NCBI RefSeq assembly: GCF_900111825.1
Contig: NZ_FOJM01000011.1
Span: 62,001 to 126,000 of the forward strand
Direction of reading: 5' to 3'
Source: Pedobacter suwonensis
Lineage (GTDB): Bacteria; Bacteroidota; Bacteroidia; Sphingobacteriales; Sphingobacteriaceae
DNA: 64,000 nt
Part shown: positions 11,001 through 19,247 of the stretch, piece after piece
How the letters are laid out: each line of letters begins with the position of its first letter
Position numbering within the stretch: the stretch's first letter is position 1
Notes under the pieces: generated by a model
Told to the model about the DNA's origin: nothing
Seen by the model: only the letters and a program-made list of their open reading frames with translations
Databases searched by the model: none
Position numbers and translations under genes: made by a program

Positions 11001-11442
11001 TTCAATTCGTTTTAGTATGCCAAATATTGTGCTTTAACTTTAAACATATGTAAAAGTCTGGTCTTTTTTTAAAACAGGTACTGCAATTTCTATAACGCTG
11101 TAATCTTCGGCAATGTTATATTTCCAAATGCTATCCAGAATGCTTACGAAGTAACTAACAGGTATCTTACATATTATGGCGACAGACGCTTAAAATATGC
11201 CTGCTTTGAAGCCACTTCAGAAAATTTGAAATGAACTGTAAAACGCCTATTTCTTGTTTAAATAGTGACCCCACTGTTTTCTCCAGGTAAGCTTTACATT
11301 CCAATGGCAACAACTTATCTGAACATCTGCATCGATTCTTTGATCTCATCCTGGATAAAAAAGCGCACTGGTAACTGAATTCCAAATCAAAAAAACTCAA
11401 ACATTATAACATACAAATTGTTGCTTAGAAAAACATTACCTT
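11001..11442. other. Intergenic stretch without recognised features
   Basis: This AT-rich gap separates the divergent OsmC and YtxH genes and should hold both promoters, but no clear TAnnTTTG box with a matching upstream TTG was found. A 77-codon minus-strand frame inside has no family similarity and an odd composition (many Cys and Arg), and is not called. Confidence 0.5.
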
Positions 11443-11808
11443 ATGAAATACAGAAAGTTAATCGGAAGATATTTGAAGCACGAATCAGATAACAGTGCAA
11501 AAATAGCCCTGGCCTTAGTAGCTGGCTTGGCAGCTGGGGCAGTAATCAGTATTTTATTTGCCCCTGATAGCGGTGCGGGCACCCGGGGAAAAATTGCTGG
11601 TGGCGCTAAAAACCTTCGCTATGGTTTCCAAGACAAATATAATTTACTAAAAGAGAAAGTTTTTGGCGTAGAGGCTATTGAAGAAGATATTGTGCAGCAT
11701 GAAGTACCCCATTTTAAGCACACGGTTACTAAAAAACGTAAATCAGATGTGAAAGAGATTCTTGAAAATGCACATGAAAATGGACAGGTTCAGGAAGGGC
11801 AGGGTTAA
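11443..11808 (+). CDS. YtxH-domain small membrane protein
   Basis: A 121-residue protein with a single hydrophobic segment (IALALVAGLAAGAVISILFA, about 20-39) directly followed by PDSGAGTRGKI, the hallmark of YtxH-domain proteins. A helical, charged cytoplasmic tail follows. These small proteins are widespread in Bacteroidota and Firmicutes and often respond to general stress, but no biochemical activity is established. It stands alone, with a 475 bp gap downstream. Confidence 0.85.
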   Translation: MKYRKLIGRYLKHESDNSAKIALALVAGLAAGAVISILFAPDSGAGTRGKIAGGAKNLRYGFQDKYNLLKEKVFGVEAIEEDIVQHEVPHFKHTVTKKRKSDVKEILENAHENGQVQEGQG

Positions 11809-12067
11809 ACAAGCAAAACCAGGTTTTTGGCATGGATTAAGTATTACATGCCTAGATTTTTAAAGTTAAAGATTTTGAACTGCTTAAATTGTTGCTTTCA
11901 TTAATCTGGCGCAGATACATTTTCTGCACTTAACTTTTGCAATAGCATCAAAAAATCAATAGCAGAAATACCAATTTGATAGTCGGGAATATAAGAAAGT
12001 TAAAATTACTTTTGACTGGTTTGACTTGACCTGCATCCGAAATTGGCAATTCTACATCCCGGATAAT

Positions 12068-12110
12068 AAAACAGCACCCATTGGCAATGTTGCCAATGGG
12101 TGCTGTTTTT
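12068..12110 (+). terminator. Strong perfect hairpin with T-rich tail, probable intrinsic terminator
   Basis: ACAGCACCCATTGGCA (12071-12086) pairs perfectly with TGCCAATGGGTGCTGT (12091-12106) around a 4-base loop. AAA/TTT extends the stem to 19 bp, and a T- and A-rich tail follows. The plus orientation has the better U-tract. The nearest plus-strand gene ends 260 bp upstream, so it either terminates a long YtxH transcript or an unrecognised RNA. Gap contents from 11809: AT-rich DNA, this hairpin and the possible promoter at 12218-12252. Confidence 0.6.
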
Positions 12111-12217
12111 ATATAATATATTGTATTATCGATTGTAACCAAAACTGTTACTCCCTCCTAATTATGAAAATCGATATGCAAGCACATCTAATTAACCATA
12201 CGAAAAAGTATTTTAAC

Positions 12218-12252
12218 TTTACTTACGTGCATTTTTTAATATACTAAATTTG
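12218..12252 (+). promoter_or_regulatory. Possible Bacteroidota-type promoter
   Basis: TAAATTTG at 12245-12252 fits the -7 consensus TAnnTTTG. The only upstream match is a weak TTTA at 12218 with a longer than usual spacer (23 bp). It lies 33 bp before the start codon at 12285, a sensible distance. It would drive the four-gene unit that includes the kinase and regulator. Confidence 0.45.
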
Positions 12253-12284
12253 TATATATTTATAGTATTAAATCTATAAACGAA

Positions 12285-12779
12285 ATGCTCACAAAAGAAA
12301 AACAAACCCAAAAATTTTACTGGTTAAAGTACGAAACCAGCGCTATCCAAACAATGATCCAGCATTCGCCGGGTATTGATCAATTTGTATTCTGTTATCT
12401 CTTTCCAGAAACAGATCAGCCGGATAAGCCGTTAAAGCTTATCGCTTATGGGTATATGGCCTCGAGTAACCAGTACAGCAGTTATTTTGATCACCTTGAA
12501 GTTTACAACTATAGTGCTTTGAGTTTAAGCGGACCGATTATGATGAGCAATAATATTATATCGCTCACCAATATCCTATCTCTGATCAACACACCGGATG
12601 AGAACGGTGATAAGCCAGATTATCTTGTATTTATTCCAAACGTTAACCGTGGAAATGTTTTTTACAGCATTAAGTCCTTTAAACGGGTTGATATAGGAGA
12701 TGTAGAGCTATTCCGGGAAATCAACGCCAACCCAATTTTTACCAACCCATCACCACCGGCTACTATAAGCGACTTTTAA
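12285..12779 (+). CDS. Hypothetical cytoplasmic protein at the head of a two-component operon
   Basis: A 164-residue protein with no family I recognise. It has no signal peptide or membrane segment and is moderately rich in aromatic residues (YWLKYETSAIQ, SSNQYSSYFDHLEVYNYSALS). The C-terminus is proline-rich and low in complexity (NPSPPATISDF). It starts 33 bp after a possible -7 box and ends 11 bp before the gene for a seven-helix membrane protein, so it is probably the first gene of the signalling unit. A role as a regulator or target of that system is a guess. Confidence 0.7.
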   Translation: MLTKEKQTQKFYWLKYETSAIQTMIQHSPGIDQFVFCYLFPETDQPDKPLKLIAYGYMASSNQYSSYFDHLEVYNYSALSLSGPIMMSNNIISLTNILSLINTPDENGDKPDYLVFIPNVNRGNVFYSIKSFKRVDIGDVELFREINANPIFTNPSPPATISDF

Positions 12780-12790
12780 CCTATTATCAG

Positions 12791-13456
12791 ATGCTTAAGT
12801 TATTCCAATACATTATAGATTGGTCTGAAGTGTGGGCACTGTTTATCCCTTTATTTATATCATTAAATAAAAAACAACCAAGTCATCTTAAACTGGTTGT
12901 TTTTTATATATGGATGGCATTGGCTATAAATCTTTCGATTGATTTTATCTGGAAATTCAGAAACATACTACCCGTTGCCTTTAAGTCAAATAATTTTTTG
13001 TACAATATACATTCCATCGTTCGCTTTTATCTTTTTAGTGCTTTCTTTATCTGTTTAGATCAGCCTTTTATAGTTGCGCTTAAAAGAGCCATCCCTGTCT
13101 GTTTTACCTTATTTCTAATCGTTAATTTCATCTTTTTCGAAAACTTTTTTGATTACTGGAAACTGAGCAGCCGTTTACTCTCTACTGAAGCCATTTTACT
13201 CTTGTTTTATGTGATCCAATACTATTTATTCGAAATAAAAAAGAATGTTACCATCAAGGTTACCAATAGTAGTTTCTGGATCATTACAGGCCTGGGAATC
13301 TTTGTTGCATTAAATTTCTTCATTTTTCTGCTTTACAACGAACTCACTATACATTTTCAAAATTTTGCTATTAACCTGTGGAGCCTGCATAACATCTCAT
13401 ACATTATTTTTAATTTGTTTATAGCCAAAGGATTTTATGAATCAGGAAAACAATAA
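12791..13456 (+). CDS. Seven-helix integral membrane protein, possible receptor subunit
   Basis: A 221-residue, highly hydrophobic protein with about seven predicted membrane helices and short loops. Hydrophobic runs are visible around VVFYIWMALAINLSI, FYLFSAFFICL, CFTLFLIVNFIFF, AILLLFYVIQYYLF, FWIITGLGIFVALNFFIF and LWSLHNISYIIFNLFI. No transporter or enzyme motif is seen. Its last 20 bases overlap the start of the histidine kinase gene in another frame, which suggests translational coupling. The kinase itself has only one membrane helix and almost no extracellular part, so this protein may be the sensing subunit. That is inference from gene order and topology. Confidence 0.8.
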   Translation: MLKLFQYIIDWSEVWALFIPLFISLNKKQPSHLKLVVFYIWMALAINLSIDFIWKFRNILPVAFKSNNFLYNIHSIVRFYLFSAFFICLDQPFIVALKRAIPVCFTLFLIVNFIFFENFFDYWKLSSRLLSTEAILLLFYVIQYYLFEIKKNVTIKVTNSSFWIITGLGIFVALNFFIFLLYNELTIHFQNFAINLWSLHNISYIIFNLFIAKGFYESGKQ

Positions 13457-14249
13457 AATCATATTGATGTTAATGGCGGGTATTGCTGCAATGCTGATGT
13501 TATTTATAAGCTTGTTACTTATTTTCATCTTTATGCAGCGCAAAAAGATCCAGTACGGGCTTAATTTACAAGCATTACAAAATGACCAGAAAAATAAGCT
13601 GATAGAAGCGGCTGTAAGAAGTGAAGAAATAGAGCGCCACCGCATAGCCGAAGAACTACACGATGAAGTTGGGGCTATCCTCGGATCATCAAGCCTTCAT
13701 TTTTATGGGATTAATATTAATGATTGTGACGATATTAGCAAGGAAATGTACCATAAAGGTAAAAGTTTACTGGATGAAGGCATTCATAAAATCAGGAGCA
13801 TTTCTCACAATCTTCATTCCAGCATTTTGCAAGAACTCGGATTAAAAGAGGCTATTTCTCATTTTTGTGGAAACATCAGCCATAATAATATCATTAAAAT
13901 CGATTTAAATTTAACCGACAAATATAGTACAAAGGCAAGCCATAAAAATATCAGTATTTACAGAATAATACAAGAACTGGTTCATAACATCATTAAACAT
14001 GCCAGGGCTAAGCACATCCACATACAGTCATACCATATCGGCAATAACCTGGTATTTCATATATCACACAATGGCGATGGACTTACACATCAACAATATC
14101 AGGGATTACGTTTTATTAAAAATGGATTAGGGCTTAAAAATATCCAGAACAGAATAATCCTGCTCAAGGCAGAACTTCAATTTTCACATCATCTTGACGA
14201 TTATCTGATCGAAATTAAAATACCTGTCGACCAAATAGATCAACCCTGA
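13437..14249 (+). CDS. Short DesK/NarX-type sensor histidine kinase
   Basis: A 270-residue kinase with one N-terminal membrane helix (about 8-33), a short linker helix and a HisKA_3 domain. The phospho-acceptor is H75 in ERHRIAEELHDEVGAILGSS. The ATPase domain has the N box IIQELVHNIIKHARA and GLGLKNIQNRI as the G2 region. The G1 box reads ISHNGDGL, where most members have DNGxGF; the Asp is replaced by His, which may lower ATP affinity. Kinases of this class pair with LuxR-type regulators, and one follows 109 bp downstream. The almost complete lack of a sensory domain points to a partner receptor. Confidence 0.92.
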   Translation: MNQENNKIILMLMAGIAAMLMLFISLLLIFIFMQRKKIQYGLNLQALQNDQKNKLIEAAVRSEEIERHRIAEELHDEVGAILGSSSLHFYGININDCDDISKEMYHKGKSLLDEGIHKIRSISHNLHSSILQELGLKEAISHFCGNISHNNIIKIDLNLTDKYSTKASHKNISIYRIIQELVHNIIKHARAKHIHIQSYHIGNNLVFHISHNGDGLTHQQYQGLRFIKNGLGLKNIQNRIILLKAELQFSHHLDDYLIEIKIPVDQIDQP

Positions 14250-14358
14250 TTAAAATCTGGATTTAAATTAATAATACAAATACGTAGTATTAAAGATCAT
14301 TAAATATCTTCATTTCTTATCTAAGATTGTTAATTTTATGTGTAATTTATAAATAGAG

Positions 14359-15012
14359 ATGCTAAAAATCAGAATAGCAATAGCAGATGATTACAGTATT
14401 TTTAGAGACGGATTAAAGGTTGGCTTTAACCGCGATAAAAATCTGGAAGTATTATTTGAGGCTTCAGATGGACAGGAACTTATGCAAAAACTCGAGCAAT
14501 TACAGCCCGATGTGATTGTAATGGATATCAAAATGCCTTTAGTAGATGGTATAGAAGCTATGAAATTGATCCGTAAAAAATATGCTAATGATATTAAGAT
14601 ACTTGTTTTAACAATGTATGATGACGTCAAATTCATTATACACCTGATGGAGAACGGCGCCAATGGCTACCTACTGAAAAATGCAGACCCAAAAGAAATT
14701 AGAAAAGCCATTTATTCAATATATGAAAGTGACTATTATTTTAATGATCTTGTAACGAAGGCACTTCTTAAAAAACTTACTCTTAAAGGTCCGATCAAAC
14801 CTTCGCTGAACCAGACAATAGCATTCTCTGAACGTGAATTGGATGTATTAAAGATGATCTGCAATGAGAAAACAGCTGCCGAAATCGGCAATGAGCTTTT
14901 TCTAAGTCCGCGGTCAGTTGAAGGCATTAGAATGCGTATAATCGAGAAAACCGGTGTTCGCAACACCGCAGGCCTGGTGATGTTTGCCATTAAAAACGGT
15001 GTAGTAGAATAA
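14359..15012 (+). CDS. NarL/FixJ-family response regulator
   Basis: A 217-residue regulator. The receiver domain (about 4-120) has acidic D10/D11, the phospho-acceptor D56 in VIVMDIKMPLVDG, T85 (LVLTMYDD) and K107 (YLLKNADPKE). The C-terminal LuxR-type helix-turn-helix (about 152-212) includes FSERELDVLKMICNEKTAAE and LFLSPRSVEGIRMRI. It is the cognate regulator of the kinase just upstream. The next plus-strand gene, the small peptide gene at 15269, begins 257 bp downstream; regulation of that cluster by this protein is plausible but unproven. Confidence 0.95.
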   Translation: MLKIRIAIADDYSIFRDGLKVGFNRDKNLEVLFEASDGQELMQKLEQLQPDVIVMDIKMPLVDGIEAMKLIRKKYANDIKILVLTMYDDVKFIIHLMENGANGYLLKNADPKEIRKAIYSIYESDYYFNDLVTKALLKKLTLKGPIKPSLNQTIAFSERELDVLKMICNEKTAAEIGNELFLSPRSVEGIRMRIIEKTGVRNTAGLVMFAIKNGVVE

Positions 15013-15268
15013 CTCTTCTCTTTTGTTGCCAGCCACTTCGGCTATCCAAATCCAACATAACACACTGTATTTCAAATACTTTTTCTGCATTTTTGATGTT
15101 AAAATCATGCCTTTGACTTTCCAAAACTGCGTATAAATACGCTACTTTTCAAATAGGTATTTTCACACTACTGCGGAAACGTTGGTGTGCCGACATTTAT
15201 ATTGTGCAAACGAAGCTTCAAAACCAAGGCACACTAATCATTAATTATTTACCTCAAAAAGAAACAAA

Positions 15269-15574
15269 ATGGCAAAGTCAAGCTTAACCAAGGCAGAATT
15301 AGCAGTTCTAGATGCCTTAATCGCCGACTTGAAAGGCGACAATGAAATTGTTGAATCAAATTCAGCAGCACCACTTTTTATTGCTGCAATTGCACGTACT
15401 GCTGTAAAGGCAGTTAAAGTAACTGTGAAAGCTACACCAGTAGTTACACAGGTTGCAGAAGCAATTGGAGCTGCAAGTTCTTTGAACGAAGAAGAAATCA
15501 GCAGTCTAGCTAAAGAAGCCGATAACGGTTTATCGTTAGAAAAACTGATCGAACTTCGCAAAAAATTCAATTAA
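15269..15574 (+). CDS. Small Ala-rich peptide, candidate precursor of a secreted or modified peptide
   Basis: A 101-residue protein without cysteine and without a classic signal peptide. It has three parts. The first is a charged N-terminus (LTKAELAVLDALIADLKGDN). The second is a central hydrophobic and Lys-containing segment (APLFIAAIARTAVKAVKVTV, then ATPVVTQVAEAIGAAS, about 35-72). The third is a charged helical C-terminus (LNEEEISSLAKEADNG). It has its own hairpin terminator right after the stop and is followed by SdpA-like, HTTM and DCC genes. A precursor made in excess over its processing enzymes would look like this. No homology to a known toxin or RiPP precursor is claimed; the function is inferred from context only. 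Confidence 0.7.
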   Translation: MAKSSLTKAELAVLDALIADLKGDNEIVESNSAAPLFIAAIARTAVKAVKVTVKATPVVTQVAEAIGAASSLNEEEISSLAKEADNGLSLEKLIELRKKFN

Positions 15575-15582
15575 CAATCAGG

Positions 15583-15612
15583 GGAGGGCATGCATACGTG
15601 CTCTCCTTTTTT
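15583..15612 (+). terminator. Intrinsic terminator or attenuator after the peptide gene
   Basis: GGAGGGCAT (15583-15591) pairs with GTGCTCTCC (15598-15606) using two G-U pairs, with a 6-base loop, and six T follow. It begins 9 bp after the peptide stop and ends 17 bp before the next gene. Partial read-through would give much more peptide than processing enzymes. Confidence 0.8.
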
Positions 15613-15629
15613 CTAACCTATTTGATGTT

Positions 15630-16181
15630 ATGACACAGAAATTAGATCCTACAGTTATTTATGAAATGACAATAACTGCTTTCCTGGCCTGCTGGTTTAT
15701 AGCAACCGTATTATGCCAATTCAAGGAAACGAAGATATCCTGGTTCATCAGGTATAAAATAGATCTTTTCAATCTCATCCCATTATGGACATTTTTTGCC
15801 CCCCACCCCGGCAAAAGAGATTACCACCTCTTATTTAGAGACAAGGTGACAGAAGCTGATTACAGCGAATGGCAGGAATTGGAAATTACCGAAGAACGTA
15901 CGTTTTGGTCATGGTTGTGGAACCCTGAAAAAAGGGACAAAAAAATTTTATCTGACGTTGTACAGAGCCTTGTAGCCAGTATCCCCTCCTACCGCGAGCG
16001 AACAGGCAACCTTAATTTACTTATGTTTTCTACCCCTTATATCATCGTGTTACATGCGGTTAGTCAATATAAAAAAAAATCGCAAAACTGCTACCGTCAG
16101 TTTATGCTGGCCGAGTCATCGGGTTATCAAAAAGAAACGGAACCGGGATTAATTTTATTATCGGTTTTTCACCAAATATAA
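15630..16181 (+). CDS. SdpA-like membrane-anchored protein
   Basis: A 183-residue protein with one N-terminal membrane helix (about 12-30), then IDLFNLIPLWTFFAPHPGKR (about 44-63) and DYHLLFRDK. An IPxWxFFxPxP-type motif just after a single helix is the feature I associate with SdpA-like proteins that accompany HTTM/SdpB membrane proteins. In Bacillus subtilis SdpA and SdpB together mature the SDP killing peptide from SdpC. The remainder (YSEWQELEITEERTFWSWLW and an amphipathic C-terminus) is not diagnostic. It lies between the peptide gene and the HTTM gene, 7 bp from the latter. The family call rests on one motif plus gene order, so it is moderate. Confidence 0.65.
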   Translation: MTQKLDPTVIYEMTITAFLACWFIATVLCQFKETKISWFIRYKIDLFNLIPLWTFFAPHPGKRDYHLLFRDKVTEADYSEWQELEITEERTFWSWLWNPEKRDKKILSDVVQSLVASIPSYRERTGNLNLLMFSTPYIIVLHAVSQYKKKSQNCYRQFMLAESSGYQKETEPGLILLSVFHQI

Positions 16182-16188
16182 ACTTATC

Positions 16189-17010
16189 ATGATTTTATTT
16201 AACGATATATCGCAAACCGTACTCCTTATATTAAGTGTGGGCTTATTGATTTCTACACTCGAGTACCTCAAAAAAGTGCAGATCTTTTCTCCAAACGGAC
16301 TGCTATCCTGGAATGTAATGCAGTTAAAATGGACCAAACACGATCAAAGATCGTTTTTAAAACCTTTTTTTAAATTGTTTAGTGCATCAGGCCTTACTGT
16401 CCTTTTCTCCATCAGGTGCCTACTAATCATTGGATTGTTTTTCTTTCCGCTACAAAGCCCAATCGGTTGGGCATTGATCAGTTTATTGGGTGCAAGTTTA
16501 TTGATTTCATCGTTAGCCACCTATTATGGTAGCGATGGCTCCGACCAGATGAGCATGCTCATTATTATTACCTTGATTGTGTGCAATTTGCCGGTTTTAG
16601 CCAGCAGTAAATTAAGAGAAATTGGATTGTGGTTTATTGCCCTACAAGCTTGTCTATCTTACGCGGTGGCTGGTATTGCCAAACTCGTATCTGCTGAGTG
16701 GCGCTCGGGAACGGCTATAAAGGATGTTTTCTCTACTAAAACCTATGGCTCAAAAAAAGCGACAGGCTTTCTAAAAAAATATCCCGTAGCAAATCGCTTT
16801 TTATGCTGGAACGTAATCATTATGGAAAGCATATTTCCACTCTGTTTATTTTTACCCTGGGAGTTTGCCCTTATATTCCTGATATGGGGATTTATATTTC
16901 ATTTTTTTACTGCGGTAATTATGGGACTAAATTCATTTTTTTGGGCTTTCATGGCTACCTACCCGGCAATCTATTTTGTTAATCACCAAATGTCATGGCA
17001 TCTTTTTTAA
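16189..17010 (+). CDS. HTTM-domain (SdpB-like) multi-helix membrane protein
   Basis: A 273-residue membrane protein with about seven helices. Features typical of the horizontally transferred transmembrane (HTTM) domain are YYGSDGSDQMSMLI, QACLSYAVAGIAKLVSAEWR with SGTAI following, and FHFFTAVIMGLNSFFWAFMA. The HTTM domain is shared by vitamin K-dependent gamma-carboxylases and by SdpB. The large extracytoplasmic domain of the carboxylases is absent, so the short SdpB-like form fits best. It overlaps the DCC gene by 16 bp, a strong sign of coupled translation. Expected role: membrane partner of the SdpA-like protein in maturing or exporting the upstream peptide. That role is inferred. Confidence 0.75.
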   Translation: MILFNDISQTVLLILSVGLLISTLEYLKKVQIFSPNGLLSWNVMQLKWTKHDQRSFLKPFFKLFSASGLTVLFSIRCLLIIGLFFFPLQSPIGWALISLLGASLLISSLATYYGSDGSDQMSMLIIITLIVCNLPVLASSKLREIGLWFIALQACLSYAVAGIAKLVSAEWRSGTAIKDVFSTKTYGSKKATGFLKKYPVANRFLCWNVIIMESIFPLCLFLPWEFALIFLIWGFIFHFFTAVIMGLNSFFWAFMATYPAIYFVNHQMSWHLF

Positions 17011-17414
17011 ATACGCAGAAAGACATTATCCTGTTTGACGGTGTTTGTAATTTCTGCAACAGTTATATCAATTACACCATCAGGCATGACCGGCTAAACA
17101 GGTTTCTTTTCGCTCCATTAGCCGGTGAGACTGCATTGAAACTTAGCCAGCAACACGTGGTTAATTTTAACAAATTTGATAGCATTATCGTCATCAGCGG
17201 CAACCGGTTTTTTAGCAAATCTGAGGCGGTTTTACACATCTTGAAAAACCTGGGCACCTGGTGGTCGCCAATCATAAATGTGGCTTATCTGGTACCAGGT
17301 TGTATACGAAACCGGGTGTATCAAAAATTCGCTCGTAACCGTTATGCTTTATTCGGTCAAGCCGATCATTGTATGGTACCTACAGCGGACGTGAGAAGCA
17401 GGTTTTTGATTTAA
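16995..17414 (+). CDS. DCC-family (DUF393) thiol-disulfide oxidoreductase
   Basis: A 139-residue protein with the signature FDGVCNFCNSYINYTIRHD near residues 13-31. The CxxC (VCNFC) lies at the start of a thioredoxin-like fold, as in DUF393/DCC1 proteins. Further family marks are FAPLAGETALKL, SKSEAVLHILKNLG and YQKFARNRYALFG. Members often neighbour or are fused to HTTM proteins, as here. The substrate is unknown. The small peptide gene upstream has no cysteine, so if this protein acts in the same pathway its target would be the enzymes or another partner. The stop is followed by a 73 bp gap to the convergent obgE. Confidence 0.88.
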   Translation: MASFLNTQKDIILFDGVCNFCNSYINYTIRHDRLNRFLFAPLAGETALKLSQQHVVNFNKFDSIIVISGNRFFSKSEAVLHILKNLGTWWSPIINVAYLVPGCIRNRVYQKFARNRYALFGQADHCMVPTADVRSRFLI

Positions 17415-17487
17415 TAACTTGTAGCACCCGCAAAGTAAAAAATGTTAGCTTAAAGCTATTGAATTAGAAAGACAATTTTGACGGTAA

Positions 17488-18483
17488 TTACCCTTCAATT
17501 GCTTTCCAAAGCATATCTTTGAGTTCTAAAATATTTTTTTCGGCTACTGATGAGATAAATATGGAAGGAATATTAGGCAAATCCTGTTTCATTTCTTCCA
17601 TCAGTTCTTCATCAAGCATATCTGATTTGGTAATGGCTAAAACGTGGGGTTTTTGCATTAATTCAGGATTATAGGATTCTAACTCGCTTTTAAGGATAGC
17701 GTATTCTTCCTTAATTGAGCGGCTGGTATCAGCCGGAACCATAAACAACAACACCGAATTACGCTCGATATGACGCAAGAAGCGGTACCCCAAACCCTTA
17801 CCTTTTGATGCACCTTCGATAATACCGGGAATATCGGCCATTACAAAAGATTTCCCACCTCTGTAACTTACTATACCCAGATTAGGTACGATGGTGGTAA
17901 AAGGATAGTCGGCTATTTCTGGTTTAGCCGCAGAAACCACAGAAAGTAGCGTAGATTTGCCTGCATTCGGGAAACCGACAAGCCCCACATCGGCTAAAAC
18001 TTTTAACTCTAAAATGTTCCATACCTCCTGGCCCTGCTCGCCCGGTTGCGCAAAACGAGGTGTTTGCTGAACAGCATTTTTAAAATGTGCATTGCCCAAC
18101 CCCCCACGGCCGCCGGCTGTTAAAATCCGGGTTTCACCATCTTTGGTAATTTCGAAAAGTACCTCTCCGGTTTCCGCATCTTTGGCAATGGTACCCAAGG
18201 GAACCTCTAATATTTCATCCTTACCCTGTTTCCCAGATTTATGCGAACTACCGCCCGCTCCGCCATCTTCAGCGATAATATGTTTGCGATATTTAAGGTG
18301 TAATAATGTCCAGATATGGATACTGCCTTTAACGATAATGTGGCCACCACGACCGCCATCACCACCATCAGGACCACCCATTGACGTTAAAATATCACGA
18401 TGTAAATGTGCCGAACCTGCACCGCCCTTACCAGAACGGCAACAAATTTTTACATAATCTACGAAATTTGAACCCTGTGACAT
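17488..18483 (-). CDS. obgE: GTPase Obg/CgtA
   Basis: A 331-residue protein with the glycine-rich Obg fold (about 1-158; [27 protein letters not shown]) and a G domain (about 160-330). The G domain shows G1 [10 protein letters not shown]2 DYPFTT, G3 [10 protein letters not shown]4 ITKSD and G5 SSVAE. It lacks the C-terminal OCT domain found in Bacillus, which is usual outside Firmicutes. Obg binds the 50S subunit and links ribosome maturation with growth state. It follows adk on the same strand with a 188 bp gap. Confidence 0.97.
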   Translation of the reverse strand: MSQGSNFVDYVKICCRSGKGGAGSAHLHRDILTSMGGPDGGDGGRGGHIIVKGSIHIWTLLHLKYRKHIIAEDGGAGGSSHKSGKQGKDEILEVPLGTIAKDAETGEVLFEITKDGETRILTAGGRGGLGNAHFKNAVQQTPRFAQPGEQGQEVWNILELKVLADVGLVGFPNAGKSTLLSVVSAAKPEIADYPFTTIVPNLGIVSYRGGKSFVMADIPGIIEGASKGKGLGYRFLRHIERNSVLLFMVPADTSRSIKEEYAILKSELESYNPELMQKPHVLAITKSDMLDEELMEEMKQDLPNIPSIFISSVAEKNILELKDMLWKAIEG

Positions 18484-18671
18484 ATTTTATTCTTGTAATG
18501 TTAACTACGGAAAGTTTATATAACAATTCCATTAAAATTAAAGAGTTATAACGTTTTTAACATTATAACTCTCTGTATGTTTTATGATGATATCAGGTAT
18601 TGCAATTAACCTTGATACATTTTATCTGGCACCAATTAACTGATATTTAATACCTGATGCTTAATGATCAG

Positions 18672-19247
18672 TTAAACTTTATACTGATCAATTACTGCGC
18701 AAAGATCTTTATAAATGGTTTCAATTTCACCAATCCCGTTTACTTTATTCAGTTTTCCCTGTGCTTCGTAATAAGGTAATACATGAATGGTTTTATCAAA
18801 GTATTCCGAAATCCTTTTTTTCAGTTTTTCTGCATCGTCATCCGGACGGCCGCTAATTTTATGGCGCTCAGCAATACGTTTGGTAAGTTCGTTTTGGTCA
18901 ACATCTAAAGCAATAACACCAGCAATTTTACTGCCTTTGCGCTCTAAAAATAAATCAAGTTCCTTTGCCTGCGGAACGGTGCGTGGAAATCCATCAAATA
19001 CAAATCCTTTGGCATCAGGATTTTTATCTACCTCTTCTTCAAGCATGGCAATGGTAATGGCGTCAGGAACCAGTTCCCCGTCAGCCAACAGTTGACTCAC
19101 TTTTTTTCCCAGTTCGGTTTCTCCTTTAACATGTGCCCTAAAAAGATCGCCTGTTGAAACGTGTACCAGCTGATATTTTGCAATCAGCTTTTCAGATTGG
19201 GTGCCTTTACCCGCCCCTGGAGGGCCAAAGAGAACTAAATTAAGCAT
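18672..19247 (-). CDS. adk: Adenylate kinase
   Basis: A 191-residue adenylate kinase with the P-loop GPPGAGKGTQ at residues 8-17, the AMP-binding STGDLFRAH segment, GFVFDGFPRT (about 81-90) and RISGRPDDD-like lid residues in a short lid. The lid is short and lacks zinc cysteines, so this is a short-form enzyme. It interconverts ATP plus AMP with two ADP in the cytosol. The adk-obgE pairing on one strand is common in Bacteroidota. Confidence 0.97.
   Translation of the reverse strand: MLNLVLFGPPGAGKGTQSEKLIAKYQLVHVSTGDLFRAHVKGETELGKKVSQLLADGELVPDAITIAMLEEEVDKNPDAKGFVFDGFPRTVPQAKELDLFLERKGSKIAGVIALDVDQNELTKRIAERHKISGRPDDDAEKLKKRISEYFDKTIHVLPYYEAQGKLNKVNGIGEIETIYKDLCAVIDQYKV

Noticed and set aside
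11167..11400. 77-codon minus-strand frame in the OsmC-YtxH gap
   Set aside because: No start context or family similarity, and the residue composition is unlike coding neighbours.
11948..12247. Two frames of 64 and 73 codons across the 12068 hairpin
   Set aside because: Both read through the perfect hairpin, which gives them similar peptides by symmetry; not coding.
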